NCBI GenBank assembly: GCA_012729835.1
Contig: JAAYCK010000083.1
Location: 1 to 56,007, forward strand
Origin: Syntrophomonadaceae bacterium
GTDB lineage: Bacteria > Bacillota > Syntrophomonadia > Syntrophomonadales > Syntrophomonadaceae
Length of the DNA stretch: 56,007 bases
Direction: 5' to 3'
Part shown: positions 26,301 to 34,917 of the stretch, in pieces
Layout of the letters: every line of letters starts with the position of its first letter
Position numbering within the stretch: position 1 is the first letter of the stretch
Position numbers and translations under genes: made by a program
Notes under the pieces: model-generated
The model's input: only the letters and a program-made list of their open reading frames with translations
Database searches by the model: none
What the model was told of the DNA's origin: nothing

Positions 26301-27821
26301 CTCCAGCTCCGCCGTGCGCCGCTCCCATTTCATTTTTTCCCGATGTACGTTATCCTGCAGCGGGTTGGCCAGGATTTGCCCGGCGATCCTTTGCATTTCC
26401 CTTTCTGCCTGCTTGACCCGGGTCTCCGCCTGGCCCTTGCTCACCAACCATTTCTGATATTCGGCCTGGGTTTTCCGGCTCTGAGCATCGATATCTCTGA
26501 GTTCCTGCCGGATCTTATCCAGCTCACTCTGCAGTTCGACCCGTCGCTTATCCAGCAAGCCTTCCTCCTGGAGAAAACAATAGCGCAACCCGCCGGCATT
26601 GTTTTTTATCCGGTGTTCCAAATCCTTGATATCGGGATCACTATCCAGGGCCTGGATCTGGTCGGAATAATAGCCGATCTCAGCCTGGCTGCCGGCGATC
26701 CGCTTCCGCAGCCTGGCTATATCCAGGTTGTGCCAGCGGGTGTTTTTAGTATCATAATCGCTCTGGTAAGCCTGATGTTCTTCGCGCAGGTAGTTATAGA
26801 GCTGGTTAGCCTGATCCAGTTCCTGCTCCAGCCCGGCCAGCTGCCAGGAGGCCTCTTTGCGTTCCAGCGCATTTTTATCCTGCTGGAGCTGTTCATGAGC
26901 CAAGCGGTTGCCCTCTAGGCCCTGCAGGACCTGGTCCAGCCTGTCCCCGGCCAAAGCGTGCAGTGATTTGGTTTCGCCCTTTAGCTTATGCAAGGATTGC
27001 CCGGCATCTTCATAGCTTGAGTAATGAGCGACATAACCCGAGATTTGCCCATCTACCTTTTGGCTTTCCTCGATCCGTTCCCTAAGTTGGCGGTGCTTTT
27101 TGAAATGCTCCCGCTGCTTTTCAAAGGTTTCAACGAAATCCTGGGTTCCCTTGCCGGCCAGGGCCTCTTCCACCGTGGGAATCAGCAGTTGATCCACCAG
27201 TTGGGTGGTAGTGCGGCAGCCATCGAAGAAACCCTCGATCTCGCCCTCGGCGCTGTTGATCCTGGCCACGCTTCTCCACTCGGAAGCAATAATCTTGAAG
27301 TTGTCCTCGAGGTATCCTTGGTATTCGCGGTTACTGGAAAAGTAATGCGCGGCCAGGTGGGTTCGGTTCATCTGCTGATAGTAGTCAAGCATTTCCTCGC
27401 GCCCGGCGGGCCGCATCCTACCGCCCTCCCCGCTCCGGACCAAGGGCAAGCCCTCCAGGCCATGCTGGTCCCCTGGCTCATATTCATAAACGTATTTATA
27501 GGAATCCATGCCGTCTTTGGAACTGAAAAGGGTAACCGCAGTCAGGGCATAACGGCGCGGTTTATCGTTGATTATCCATTCCACCGCCAGGTGGGCCGGG
27601 CTGTTGGCCAGGGTGAAAGTATCTTTGGCTTTACGATCAGCCAAGGTCGTGTGCGGCAGAATAGCCTGCAGAACCGCCTGTACGAAAACGGTCTTGCCGC
27701 CCCCATTTTCCAGCAGAATTATACCGTTATGGCCATCGAACCGGAAGATATCGTCCAGGTATCGTTTGGCCCCATTCTCATAAACCAGATTGGTAAAACG
27801 AATCCGGGCTATTGAAGGCAT
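23364..27821 (-). CDS. jetC: Wadjet JetC: SMC/MukB-like ATPase
   Basis: 1485 residues. Walker A L-E-N-G-G-G-K-T lies near residue 40, long charged Gln/Glu/Arg-rich coiled coils fill about 250-1150, and the ATPase is completed by W-S-G-G-E (signature, from about 1353) and V-I-L-D-N-P (Walker B, about 1390). This is the SMC/MukB plan. In Wadjet the JetABC complex extrudes DNA loops and, with JetD, cleaves closed circular DNA, limiting plasmids. The start overlaps the jetB stop by one base (TAATG), so translation is coupled. It is longer than many JetC proteins. Its tail ends in Q-K-Q-L-E-L-F, within a short tandem repeat. Confidence 0.95.
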   Translation of the reverse strand: MPSIARIRFTNLVYENGAKRYLDDIFRFDGHNGIILLENGGGKTVFVQAVLQAILPHTTLADRKAKDTFTLANSPAHLAVEWIINDKPRRYALTAVTLFSSKDGMDSYKYVYEYEPGDQHGLEGLPLVRSGEGGRMRPAGREEMLDYYQQMNRTHLAAHYFSSNREYQGYLEDNFKIIASEWRSVARINSAEGEIEGFFDGCRTTTQLVDQLLIPTVEEALAGKGTQDFVETFEKQREHFKKHRQLRERIEESQKVDGQISGYVAHYSSYEDAGQSLHKLKGETKSLHALAGDRLDQVLQGLEGNRLAHEQLQQDKNALERKEASWQLAGLEQELDQANQLYNYLREEHQAYQSDYDTKNTRWHNLDIARLRKRIAGSQAEIGYYSDQIQALDSDPDIKDLEHRIKNNAGGLRYCFLQEEGLLDKRRVELQSELDKIRQELRDIDAQSRKTQAEYQKWLVSKGQAETRVKQAEREMQRIAGQILANPLQDNVHREKMKWERRTAELERDRGQNQLLELQMQEEEQQLREELERLRPELQKILLEEASIKQVLDHIEKQQEGLLQSIKELNPELYALHSVYTQQSTIQSHLDGALENLHALKERAILQESQALALHSLYEPSTCYAADPVIEVWISEWREQFSYLELGPAYVAKAARQLAHSEKEYFGIYPFWAITLVCHSAEADRLITRLGRQAGRLTHPVFVLTQEEARAILDRRNTPGITSPVDLPALRRVFPSSWEINLVEGAFHDWKRELERNAREAGTERRQQEKKLQDMRLLAEQLRGFLEQYPYEENRRLQEAWREFHEQGQGIAQAIRKAEERQKELASLLKSLTRKIAAMQEEQLHFSNQIRQANDYIRNEGERDSARLELQQCLEKIPILAAEQERIQQQKTRAEEKSRELQNELVIVAEELRHLQGQTIYKEVAAVFPIAGDRGRSLLEAERQDLLDALNKKQKGRQHLEDILAQARRAKEQDEEQLAIKLRSCEVLVIEDMVFPPEGEREIDSLLQQIAELKQILKKLEPGLKQAEKNQAVARDRFDTRKKAFYEKYPEPVAFSKPLAVVREELQQEYDELRIRQDYLNRQESNLKTERDRFSEAQAELDKKNERYEYLSDKVIAVDLPSGVLQDFSYQTMGIVNQYILKLQEEHARVNQLREELHSRKRRLELFCQEEIKDIRLRRKVLNGLELRDNYQEVLGWQSRLSQRIALAIRHAEDDMREHDRELQQFINYLHNYLQTMAGELRIIPRKTRVKVEEDWKDIFLFEVPYWDEQEGKSELRRHVDWMISQIESDQYKDDSGNEDHARLHRDIEKWLRPQQLLRNVMKEKSIKVKCRKVTADGKVSSHPSPWESSNQWSGGEKWSKNMALFLGIQNYLAEKRQATNPGIKRNRSVILDNPFGQASSEHVLDPVFFIAEHLGFQIIALTALAEGSFVRDYFPIVYSCRLRPSTSADKYIMATQQDIRHAYFQDHEPEALRSLGEQKQLELF

Positions 27822-28561
27822 TAATCCAACTCCTTCCCCTGACCGGCCTGGTAAATAAACTCCAGGATACTCTGATTGTGCTCCGCTTCCATGTAATAAC
27901 GCTGGATAATGGTACGCGCCTTTTCCGTAAGTTCCAATTCGTCGGCTCCAACATCCTTGACCAGCCCCTGGTCCTCCATAAACCTCTTAACGGTATTAAG
28001 AAAGGCCAGGCGGCTGTTGGTGCGCGCATCCTGGGCTTTCACCTTCTCCTTCAAGTCATCCAGGGCATCCCATTGCTCAACTATCTGTCGCCAGTTGTAT
28101 TCCTGGGCCTGCTCCATCCGTTCCAGTTCATCCGGGTCTATCTCCTTTAAGGCCAGGAGCCGCTCATTCAAGCGATCTAGCCAATGGTCCAGGGATAAAA
28201 AGGTCTGAGTGGGTTCATCAGTCTGGTAGCTGTCGTAAAACTCGCCAAAGAACACTATGATAGCCACATACATTAGATATATATCTGCATTGGTGGCACG
28301 AGATGGCAGGTAGCGCTCCTTCAGACTCTGGTTGGAGATATGAAAAGGCGAGCTCAGAGCCAACGGTATCAGCAGCAGCTGGTCGCCGGCGGGAATAACC
28401 GTACACTCCACCTCCTGGGCGAAGACTTCTACCAGACCGCGAATAATATCATCAGCCAGATAGAGCCGCAAGGCTTCCTTGTCTCCGTATCCCTTGACCA
28501 CCAGGGAGGCATAAAGCCGAAAGGCGGCGGTTACCTGACGCTCATCATATAACATCCTCAT
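27821..28561 (-). CDS. jetB: Wadjet JetB: MukE-like winged-helix subunit
   Basis: 246 residues, between jetA and jetC and overlapping both (17 bp and 1 bp). Features: an early A-F-R-L-Y-A-S-L-V-V-K-G-Y helix, N-A-D-I-Y-L-M-Y-V-A-I-I-V-F-F-G-E-F-Y-D-S in the centre, and a C-terminal winged-helix-like part (F-L-N-T-V-K-R-F-M-E-D-Q-G-L-V). The central block is like the DUF6063 proteins annotated as partners of Wadjet. It would act as the MukE-type accessory subunit bridging the kleisin JetA to the JetC heads. Assignment rests on gene order and general fold. Confidence 0.85.
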   Translation of the reverse strand: MRMLYDERQVTAAFRLYASLVVKGYGDKEALRLYLADDIIRGLVEVFAQEVECTVIPAGDQLLLIPLALSSPFHISNQSLKERYLPSRATNADIYLMYVAIIVFFGEFYDSYQTDEPTQTFLSLDHWLDRLNERLLALKEIDPDELERMEQAQEYNWRQIVEQWDALDDLKEKVKAQDARTNSRLAFLNTVKRFMEDQGLVKDVGADELELTEKARTIIQRYYMEAEHNQSILEFIYQAGQGKELD

Positions 28562-30059
28562 CCAGCTCCAATCTCAATTCCATGTTCCGTATACTGTAAC
28601 GCCGACCTATCGTCAGCACCTTCTCCTGTTCAATCACATTGAGACTGCGTACCTGCTCCGGCAGCAATTCCAGCGCGGCCCCCAGAATGCTCTTATGTAG
28701 AGCGGGGTATTCCCCGCCAACCTCGATGGGAGAGGCCTGGTGCAGCAATATCCAAAAGTCATAAAAGGGCCTGCTTTGCAGTAATTTTATCTCTTCATTT
28801 TCTTGGCAATATGCAATTACTTCCTCCAGGTTTATCATCGCCCCGGAACCCATGGCGGCCAGGATTATTTGCATAAACCGGCGGTAATTCTGGCGGAAGG
28901 CTTCCCGGCGAAGCGTATCAGCCTCTTCATCCAGGGCTTGCAGGAATACCTCCAGTCCCTCGTCTCTCCGGCGCCGGTCTATCCTCTGCCGGGCAAAAAC
29001 GGATAGCGGCGACCACTGTTCTTTACGTTCCAGATATAAGAAGGGCTCCACCAGGGTACGCGCGGCGGTCAGCGGTAAAGGCGCAGAGAACAAGGGCTCG
29101 GTGATTTCCTTCTGGAAATTGAAAGAATCAATCCCGGCATAATATAGGGATTCCTGGGCGGCCTGCAAGGCGGTGGTTTTCAACTCTATGCTTTCCCTTA
29201 ACAATTGCCCGTGTTGATGATGCACGGCCCCCAGTTCGGTATCGATTCTGATGATCAGCTCATAGGCCTTCTGATCTTTATACGTCTTTCGCTCATAACT
29301 CAGGCGTTCCCGGGTTTCACCGATAAAACTCTGCAACTCCTCAAATTCCTGATCCTCCCGGCTCAGGCGCAGATGAATCTCCTCCACGATTTCCCGATAG
29401 CGTAGGTAGGTTTGCTCGGAAACTATATTGCGCTGAATTTCGTGTCGGATACGAATAATTCTTTCCTCCAGGGTTTCCACCGCCACCCGCATTTCATCGA
29501 TTTGACGCAGGGCTCCCCAGAACTGACCCCGTTCCAGCTGTTTGCGCAGCAACAGCTGGTTGATGGATACCTGGAATTCACTGAAATACTCGCGGGTGGC
29601 AAAAATCAGTTCCAGACCCTGCTCATCCAGCGTGTAGTATTGTACACTGCTTTTGCTGTCGTAGCGATTGGCCTTGAGGATAGAGTAGTACACCGTTTCT
29701 TCTCGTCGGCTGTTCCAATCATAAAAACTACGGCTATTACGCTTGCCGCTGGAGGGGCGAAAAACCTCGATAACATCTCGGGCCAGCTTTTCATAACCGG
29801 AGCAGTCCAGATCCAATTCATCATGATTGAGGCGCTGGTAAAACTCGGCCAGTTCCATTGCCCCCGTTTTGTGATTCCGCAATAGCATGTTTTCAAAGAA
29901 AAAAAGCAGGGCCAATAAGCCCAGACTGAAATAGTCAATCGGGCGGTTGCTGTTATCGGTGGTCTTTTTATTCTCCAGGCGATACAGGGGATCGAAGATC
30001 ACCAAACGTTGTACCCGATCCGAAAAATGGGCGGTAATATTGGCAACATCTATTTCCAC
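28545..30059 (-). CDS. jetA: Wadjet JetA: MukF-like kleisin subunit
   Basis: 504 residues, GTG start with GGAGGA upstream, overlapping the jetD stop by 10 bp. The N-terminal part is a winged-helix-like region with a hydrophobic helix (Y-F-S-L-G-L-L-A-L-L-F-F-F-E-N), the middle is coiled coil (E-E-R-I-I-R-I-R-H-E-I ... L-R-Y-R-E-I-V-E-E-I-H-L-R-L), and the C-terminal part is another compact domain. This is the MukF/kleisin plan and the position expected of JetA. It would close the SMC ring. Called by context and architecture, not by a catalytic motif. Confidence 0.85.
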   Translation of the reverse strand: MEIDVANITAHFSDRVQRLVIFDPLYRLENKKTTDNSNRPIDYFSLGLLALLFFFENMLLRNHKTGAMELAEFYQRLNHDELDLDCSGYEKLARDVIEVFRPSSGKRNSRSFYDWNSRREETVYYSILKANRYDSKSSVQYYTLDEQGLELIFATREYFSEFQVSINQLLLRKQLERGQFWGALRQIDEMRVAVETLEERIIRIRHEIQRNIVSEQTYLRYREIVEEIHLRLSREDQEFEELQSFIGETRERLSYERKTYKDQKAYELIIRIDTELGAVHHQHGQLLRESIELKTTALQAAQESLYYAGIDSFNFQKEITEPLFSAPLPLTAARTLVEPFLYLERKEQWSPLSVFARQRIDRRRRDEGLEVFLQALDEEADTLRREAFRQNYRRFMQIILAAMGSGAMINLEEVIAYCQENEEIKLLQSRPFYDFWILLHQASPIEVGGEYPALHKSILGAALELLPEQVRSLNVIEQEKVLTIGRRYSIRNMELRLELDEDVI

Positions 30060-31066
30060 GAACTATTCCTCCATATATCCCCCAATTCGCTGCTGTTTAG
30101 CCCTTCCTGCGGATAGTAGCGGCCGGTACCCAATATATCCAGGATCTTTTCCTGTTCTACCGCCATAAAATGGGACAAGAAGTCCTCTACGGCTTCCTCG
30201 TTACAAATCTGAGTCTCTTTTCCTCGCGCGACCGGTTTAGTCAACAGGGCAGAGTAAAAGGGAACGGCAGGAAGTGACGGCCGCCGGCTGTTCAGAGCAT
30301 GCCAGATACTAATGCCCTCGTAATCCAGATCCCCAAAATAGTAGATAGTTGAATTACGGGGAGTTAGGCCCAACTGTTTATCCAGCATTATTATGCCGGC
30401 GCTTATCTTCCAGCCCGCGCCGTAGATCAAGGACAGGAATTCGGTATCCGGCAAATGGTCCAGCAGTGCGTGGAAAGTAGTTTTATTCTCCACCGCCAGG
30501 TGCAGATGCCGATCCTCACTCATACTTCTAGGGTTTATTCCCAGCATCAACGGGTCAGGCAGGGATATTATCTTCAGCAAGGGCCACAGCCCGGTTCTGT
30601 CCAGCAGCTTTTTCCCGCCCTTTTCGTCGATCCATTTCTCATCGCCGACCAGCTGATAGGACCTTTCCGGTACTGCCGCCTCCTCGGCGGGCAGACCATC
30701 TTTATGTAAATATTGATCTATTTTTAGAAGATACGGTAAATCGTGTTCCCACTCGGCACTTCCCAGGCGGTAATAAGGCTCCAGCTTAATCAGCGGGTGC
30801 ATAGTAAAATGCAGGTGCTCGATCGCGGTCAGATGATCGGCCGGAATATTAGAGTGAATAATGCGATAGGTGTTGGCCAAGGGGATAGGTTTCCCATTAC
30901 AGCCGTGGCTTTTAACCGCGACCAGTACTCCCTGCTCAACCAGGTCACCGATCAGGCCGGCAAATTCGTCATAGGGGGTCTCTCCCGCGACCAAGCCCTC
31001 CAATTCGCCGAGTGATATCTGTTTCCTTCTTATCTTCCGTAGGGCGGTAATTAAAAGGGTGTCCAT
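30050..31066 (-). CDS. jetD: Wadjet JetD: TOPRIM nuclease (DUF2220)
   Basis: 338 residues from the ATG at 31066, which has GAGG upstream; an upstream in-frame TTG at 31087 is possible. The C-terminal half carries Y-Y-F-G-D-L-D-Y-E-G-I, the D-x-D-containing TOPRIM motif of DUF2220, and ends R-Y-Y-P-Q-E-G-L-N, also typical of JetD. JetD is the topoisomerase-VI-A-like subunit that cuts the circular DNA trapped by JetABC. Here it is the first gene of the operon; the well-studied arrangement has it last. The four genes overlap at each joint, which implies tightly balanced expression. Confidence 0.93.
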   Translation of the reverse strand: MDTLLITALRKIRRKQISLGELEGLVAGETPYDEFAGLIGDLVEQGVLVAVKSHGCNGKPIPLANTYRIIHSNIPADHLTAIEHLHFTMHPLIKLEPYYRLGSAEWEHDLPYLLKIDQYLHKDGLPAEEAAVPERSYQLVGDEKWIDEKGGKKLLDRTGLWPLLKIISLPDPLMLGINPRSMSEDRHLHLAVENKTTFHALLDHLPDTEFLSLIYGAGWKISAGIIMLDKQLGLTPRNSTIYYFGDLDYEGISIWHALNSRRPSLPAVPFYSALLTKPVARGKETQICNEEAVEDFLSHFMAVEQEKILDILGTGRYYPQEGLNSSELGDIWRNSSWK

Positions 31067-31131
31067 AATTAATGTGCCTCGGTCCAAAATCAGTTTCCGG
31101 CAGAATGCCTCTTATTATCATTTTACCTATT

Positions 31132-31160
31132 ATTATTCCCCAAATACTGGCATTTGTAAA
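31132..31160 (-). promoter_or_regulatory. Candidate promoter of the Wadjet operon
   Basis: On the - strand TTTACA (31155-31160), 17-bp spacer, AATAAT (31132-31137), about 65 bp before the jetD ATG. Only modest matches to consensus. The rest of 31067-31405 holds no gene. Confidence 0.35.
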
Positions 31161-31346
31161 TTGACTTGATATTGTTTATTCTAAGTTATTCAATAGCAAT
31201 TTTCTAATAACCGGGAACTGGTTTTGACGGTATCTTTTGCGACGACTGACCATTATTGCTCGATTGGGCGCCCTTTTGTTGAAAGCCGGCTAACGTATAA
31301 ACAAAAAAACATACAAGTCCCACCCCCTATATATAACTATATATTA

Positions 31347-31376
31347 TTGTTAATCTGACAATATATTATTTATAAT
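31347..31376 (+). promoter_or_regulatory. Candidate pstS promoter
   Basis: TTGTTA at 31347-31352 and TATAAT at 31371-31376 with an 18-bp spacer; a short inverted repeat TTGTTAATCTGACAA covers the -35. Transcription would start about 20 bp before the pstS ribosome site. Confidence 0.4.
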
Positions 31377-31405
31377 ACTAAGAGCTAATAAATTATTGGG
31401 GAGGA

Positions 31406-32323
31406 ATGAATGTGAAAAAAAGATCGGTAATTAGTCTCTTACTTGTATCACTATTGCTTGGGTTGCTTTTATCGGGCTGCACCCAGCAGAAATCTGCAGT
31501 TGAAAAACAATCAGCAGAACCCCAGAAGGCTACCATTAAGATCGGCGGGTCCAGTACCATGGCTCCCATAGTTGCTAAGTGCGCCGATAACTTTACAGAA
31601 GAGTACAAAACCTGGAACAAGGCGGATGCCAGTCTGCCGGAAGAACCTATCGTTATCTTTGTTTCCACCGGTGGTTCAGGATTTGGCTTAAAATCGGCCG
31701 AGGATGGAACCTTTGATCTTGGGTTGGTTTCCAAGACCTTAAAAGATGAGGAAACGTCGCCCTTTGCGCAAGGGGAAATCGTACAAATAGGTTCTGATGT
31801 TTTGGATATCGCAGTTAACCCGCAAAACCCTGCTGCCAAACAGAAAACTAATATGACCAGTGCGGAAATAAAGGATATATTCTCGGGAAAAATAACCAAC
31901 TGGAAGCAACTAGACCCTAAGCTGCCGGATCGGGAAATTGTGGTAGCTGTCAGGGATATCGGCGGTGGAGCCAGCGAAGTATTTGACAAGGCGATTATGA
32001 AGGGGACTCCCATTTCCGCCAAAGCTCAGCAGATACCATCCATGGGCGCTTTGGCCGCTAAAATTATGGACAACCCGGATACCATCGGTTATGTTTCCTC
32101 GGGATTGGTTAACCTGAACCCCGACAAACTGGTGCCCATTAGTGTGGATGGAGTAGCTCCCACCCTCGATAATATCAAATCTGGCAAATACATTATTGGC
32201 CGGCCTCTACTGATACTTTCCAAGGATAAAGCGGACACCAGGGAAAAGTTGTTTATTGATTACTTGACTTCGGAAAAGGGACAAGCGGTAGTTGATGAGA
32301 TGGGCTATATTAAGGCTGAATAA
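31406..32323 (+). CDS. pstS: Phosphate-binding lipoprotein PstS
   Basis: 305 residues with a lipoprotein signal: K-K-R, a hydrophobic stretch, and lipobox L-L-S-G-C25. The mature part starts I-K-I-G-G-S-S-T-M-A-P-I, the phosphate-binding loop of PstS, and has F-V-S-T-G-G-S-G-F-G, D-L-G-L-V-S-K, and I-F-S-G-K-I-T-N-W. It captures phosphate outside the membrane for PstCAB, whose genes follow. GGGGAGGA precedes the ATG. A hairpin terminator between pstS and pstC would keep pstS mRNA in excess, as is usual for binding proteins. It could bind another oxyanion, but the whole operon fits phosphate. Confidence 0.92.
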   Translation: MNVKKRSVISLLLVSLLLGLLLSGCTQQKSAVEKQSAEPQKATIKIGGSSTMAPIVAKCADNFTEEYKTWNKADASLPEEPIVIFVSTGGSGFGLKSAEDGTFDLGLVSKTLKDEETSPFAQGEIVQIGSDVLDIAVNPQNPAAKQKTNMTSAEIKDIFSGKITNWKQLDPKLPDREIVVAVRDIGGGASEVFDKAIMKGTPISAKAQQIPSMGALAAKIMDNPDTIGYVSSGLVNLNPDKLVPISVDGVAPTLDNIKSGKYIIGRPLLILSKDKADTREKLFIDYLTSEKGQAVVDEMGYIKAE

Positions 32324-32336
32324 AACTTCTATTCCT

Positions 32337-32367
32337 TAAGGGGCAGGTTTTCCTGTCCCTTGTTTTT
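32337..32367 (+). terminator. Partial terminator between pstS and pstC
   Basis: AAGGGGCAGG, TTTT loop, CCTGTCCCTT and then GTTTTT form a strong hairpin with U-run, 14 bp after the pstS stop and 25 bp before pstC. Probably leaky, allowing lower expression of the membrane genes. Confidence 0.75.
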
Positions 32368-32391
32368 AATTGGTTTCCATGAGGGTCTTGT

Positions 32392-33291
32392 ATGCAGGTA
32401 CTAAAGTTTAAATCAGATAAAGTCGATACTTTCCTTGGTTCTTTGTTCCTGGTGACAGCCTGGGCCTCAGTCCTTCTGCTGGCAGCGTTGCTGCTTTTTT
32501 TACTGTTGGAGAGCTGGCCGTTATGGTCCAGGGTGGGGGTATTGAGTTTTATCAGTGGCCAGGTCTGGCTGCCGCTATCCGCTGTACCTCAAATCGGTAT
32601 TGCTCCCATGCTGGTCAGCACTCTTTGGGTAGCTGCCGGAGCCTTGGTTCTGGCTGCGCCGCTTGGCTTGGCCTGTGCGGCTTTTTTAGCTGAATTTGCC
32701 CCGGCGCCCCTCACTGCTGTGATGCGCCCGGTGCTTAACCTTCTTACCGGCATACCCTCAGTCGTATACGGTTTTCTTGGCGCAGCCGTACTGGTGCGAT
32801 TCTTTGAGGTTTCCTTTGACCTGCCCAGCGGCGAATCGCTCTTTGCCGCTTCACTGGTCCTGGCCATTATGGTTTTACCCTTTATCGTTGCCAATAGCGA
32901 AATTGCGCTACGGTCAGTTTTGAACGATTACCGTCATACCAGCCTGGCCCTGGGTGTTTCAAGACCTTACTACGTAATGCGAATCTTGATCCCGGCGGCT
33001 CGCAAAGGTATTATTGCCTCGATGGTTCTGGCCTTTGGGCGGGCAGCCGGAGAGACTATGGCGGTTTTAATGATGGCAGGCAATACCATGTTTATGCCTG
33101 GTTCTTGGTTTAATCAGGGAGAGCCGCTTCCAGCCTTGATCGCTTTGGAACTGGGCAGCGCTTCTCCAGGCAGTCTTCACTACCAGGCTTTATTCGCGGC
33201 AGGTCTGGTTTTACTCGTACTGGTTATCCTGGTGAATATTCTTTTAAGCAGCTTCCTGCTTCCAAAGGGAAATGAGGTGAAACCATTTTGA
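32392..33291 (+). CDS. pstC: Phosphate ABC transporter permease PstC
   Basis: 299 residues, about six hydrophobic membrane helices. The cytoplasmic loop that contacts the ATPase reads S-L-A-L-G-V-S-R-P-Y-Y-V-M-R-I-L-I-P-A-A, the EAA motif of PstC/PstA proteins. V-Y-G-F-L-G and N-L-L-T-G-I-P-S-V are also typical. It forms the channel with PstA. The TGA stop overlaps the pstA ATG by one base, so translation is coupled. Confidence 0.92.
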   Translation: MQVLKFKSDKVDTFLGSLFLVTAWASVLLLAALLLFLLLESWPLWSRVGVLSFISGQVWLPLSAVPQIGIAPMLVSTLWVAAGALVLAAPLGLACAAFLAEFAPAPLTAVMRPVLNLLTGIPSVVYGFLGAAVLVRFFEVSFDLPSGESLFAASLVLAIMVLPFIVANSEIALRSVLNDYRHTSLALGVSRPYYVMRILIPAARKGIIASMVLAFGRAAGETMAVLMMAGNTMFMPGSWFNQGEPLPALIALELGSASPGSLHYQALFAAGLVLLVLVILVNILLSSFLLPKGNEVKPF

Positions 33292-34136
33292 TGAAGCCCC
33301 GGCACTTGTTGGATAGGCTTTTTATTCTCAGCTTGTGGATTGCTGCGTTAATAGTGATTACAATTCTGGCGGCGATTATTCTTTATCTTTTTAGTAAAGG
33401 TAGTTCTTTCATAAGCCTTGATTTTATTCTGGACCGTCCCCAGGGTTCGCCCCTGGGAAGTGCAGGCGGTGTCATGCCAGCTATTATGGGCACCATATGG
33501 CTGGTCTTACTAGCCTTGCTGGCAGCAGGCTTTCCGGCGCTCTTTACTGCCATATATCTAAATGAATACGGTTCGCAGCGAAAAAGCAGCCGGATAATGA
33601 ACATACTGCTGCAGAGTATGGCCAGTGTACCGTCAATCATTACCGGATTGTTTATTTACGCTCTTTGTGTGGTCCGGCTGGGCTGGGGCATATCTCTGCT
33701 TGCAGGGAGTATGGCGCTGGCCTTAATGATATTCCCGGTGCTGGTTGTTTCTATTCGTGAAGCCCTGCGGTCCGTCGATTCTCAAACTCGCCTGGCCGCT
33801 GCTGCCCTGGGTGTATCAAAAACCTACAGCTTGCGTAGGATTATTCTGCCTCAGGCTATACCAGGAATCCTAGCCGCTTTTCTCCTGGCTATGGGCTATG
33901 CTGCCGGAGCTACTGCTCCTATAATGGTAACAGCCGCCGCTATCGTGGCTCCTGCACCGCAAAGCCTCTTTCAACCGGTCATGGCCCTGCCCTACCATCT
34001 CTATATTCTTTTTAACGAACACGTATCTATGCAACAGGCTTATGCTACTGCCCTGGTACTCTTAATATTATTATTGAGCATAAACGCTCTGGCACTGTAT
34101 CTAAGAAGCTGGCAGGAAAGGAAACAGGCAGGATGA
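33291..34136 (+). CDS. pstA: Phosphate ABC transporter permease PstA
   Basis: 281 residues from the ATG at 33291, overlapping the end of pstC (TGATG); the in-frame TTG one codon earlier is less likely. Several membrane helices, S-M-A-S-V-P-S-I-I-T-G-L-F, and the EAA loop A-A-A-L-G-V-S-K-T-Y-S-L-R-R-I-I-L-P-Q-A. Partner of PstC. Its stop overlaps the pstB start (ATGA). Confidence 0.92.
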   Translation: MKPRHLLDRLFILSLWIAALIVITILAAIILYLFSKGSSFISLDFILDRPQGSPLGSAGGVMPAIMGTIWLVLLALLAAGFPALFTAIYLNEYGSQRKSSRIMNILLQSMASVPSIITGLFIYALCVVRLGWGISLLAGSMALALMIFPVLVVSIREALRSVDSQTRLAAAALGVSKTYSLRRIILPQAIPGILAAFLLAMGYAAGATAPIMVTAAAIVAPAPQSLFQPVMALPYHLYILFNEHVSMQQAYATALVLLILLLSINALALYLRSWQERKQAG

Positions 34137-34885
34137 AAGATGTAGTTATTGAACTTAAGAACTTTAACAGCCGCTACGGGAAGCAGGAGGTACTACAAAA
34201 TATATCTTTAACTTTTCCCCACCAGACTATCACCGCTATAATTGGCCCTTCCGGCTGTGGGAAAACCACTTTGCTGCGCAGTATAAACCGCAGTGCCGAG
34301 TTGGAGTCGGGCTATAGCTGTACTGGAGATATTCTATTGTCCGGGGCTTCCATGTTTAATATGAATGCATACTCGGTACGCCGCCAGGTAGGTATGGTCT
34401 TCCAGACTCCGGTGGCTCTGCCGCTCAGTATTCGTCAGAATGTACTCTTTGCTCCTCGTTATTACGGTTTACGCCAGAGGGCTTTGCAGGATGATTTGGT
34501 GGAAAACTGCCTGCGCAAGGTAGCCCTTTGGGAAGAGGTTAAGGACCGGCTGCATAAACCGGCCTCCCAACTGTCCGGTGGTCAAAAGCAACGCCTGGCT
34601 ATAGCCCGGGTATTGGCTGTGAAGCCCCGGGTGCTCTTATTGGATGAACCCTGTTCCAGCCTGGACCCTGCATCCACTGAAAGGGTGGAGGAGACTATAC
34701 GCGGCTTAGCAGCGGAACTTTGCATAGTAATAGTTACTCATAACCTAGCCCAGGCACGCCGGCTGGCAAATGAGACAGCTTTTATGTTAAATGGACAGCT
34801 TATCGAAACCGGGCCTACCGAAAACATCTTCTCCTCGCCAAAACATGAAAAAACCCGCGACTTCGTAACCGGTTTATTCGGTTAG
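34133..34885 (+). CDS. pstB: Phosphate ABC transporter ATPase PstB
   Basis: 250 residues, the normal PstB length. Walker A G-P-S-G-C-G-K-T-T at 38-46, a Q loop V-F-Q-T-P, signature L-S-G-G-Q-K-Q-R, Walker B V-L-L-L-D-E-P-C-S-S-L-D, and the H-loop V-T-H-N. The P-S-G-C-G-K-T-T-L-L-R-S-I-N-R stretch is the PstB type. It powers import through PstCA. No phoU follows, unlike many pst operons; no terminator seen. Confidence 0.93.
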   Translation: MKDVVIELKNFNSRYGKQEVLQNISLTFPHQTITAIIGPSGCGKTTLLRSINRSAELESGYSCTGDILLSGASMFNMNAYSVRRQVGMVFQTPVALPLSIRQNVLFAPRYYGLRQRALQDDLVENCLRKVALWEEVKDRLHKPASQLSGGQKQRLAIARVLAVKPRVLLLDEPCSSLDPASTERVEETIRGLAAELCIVIVTHNLAQARRLANETAFMLNGQLIETGPTENIFSSPKHEKTRDFVTGLFG

Positions 34886-34917
34886 AATCCTTCTGTTCCA
34901 CACCCACACATTATGGC

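Noticed and set aside
23418-27815. Many long + strand frames opposite jetC (for example 24795-25478, 26148-26918, 27024-27815)
   Set aside because: They mirror the intact SMC-type gene on the other strand, lack ribosome sites and have no protein-family character.
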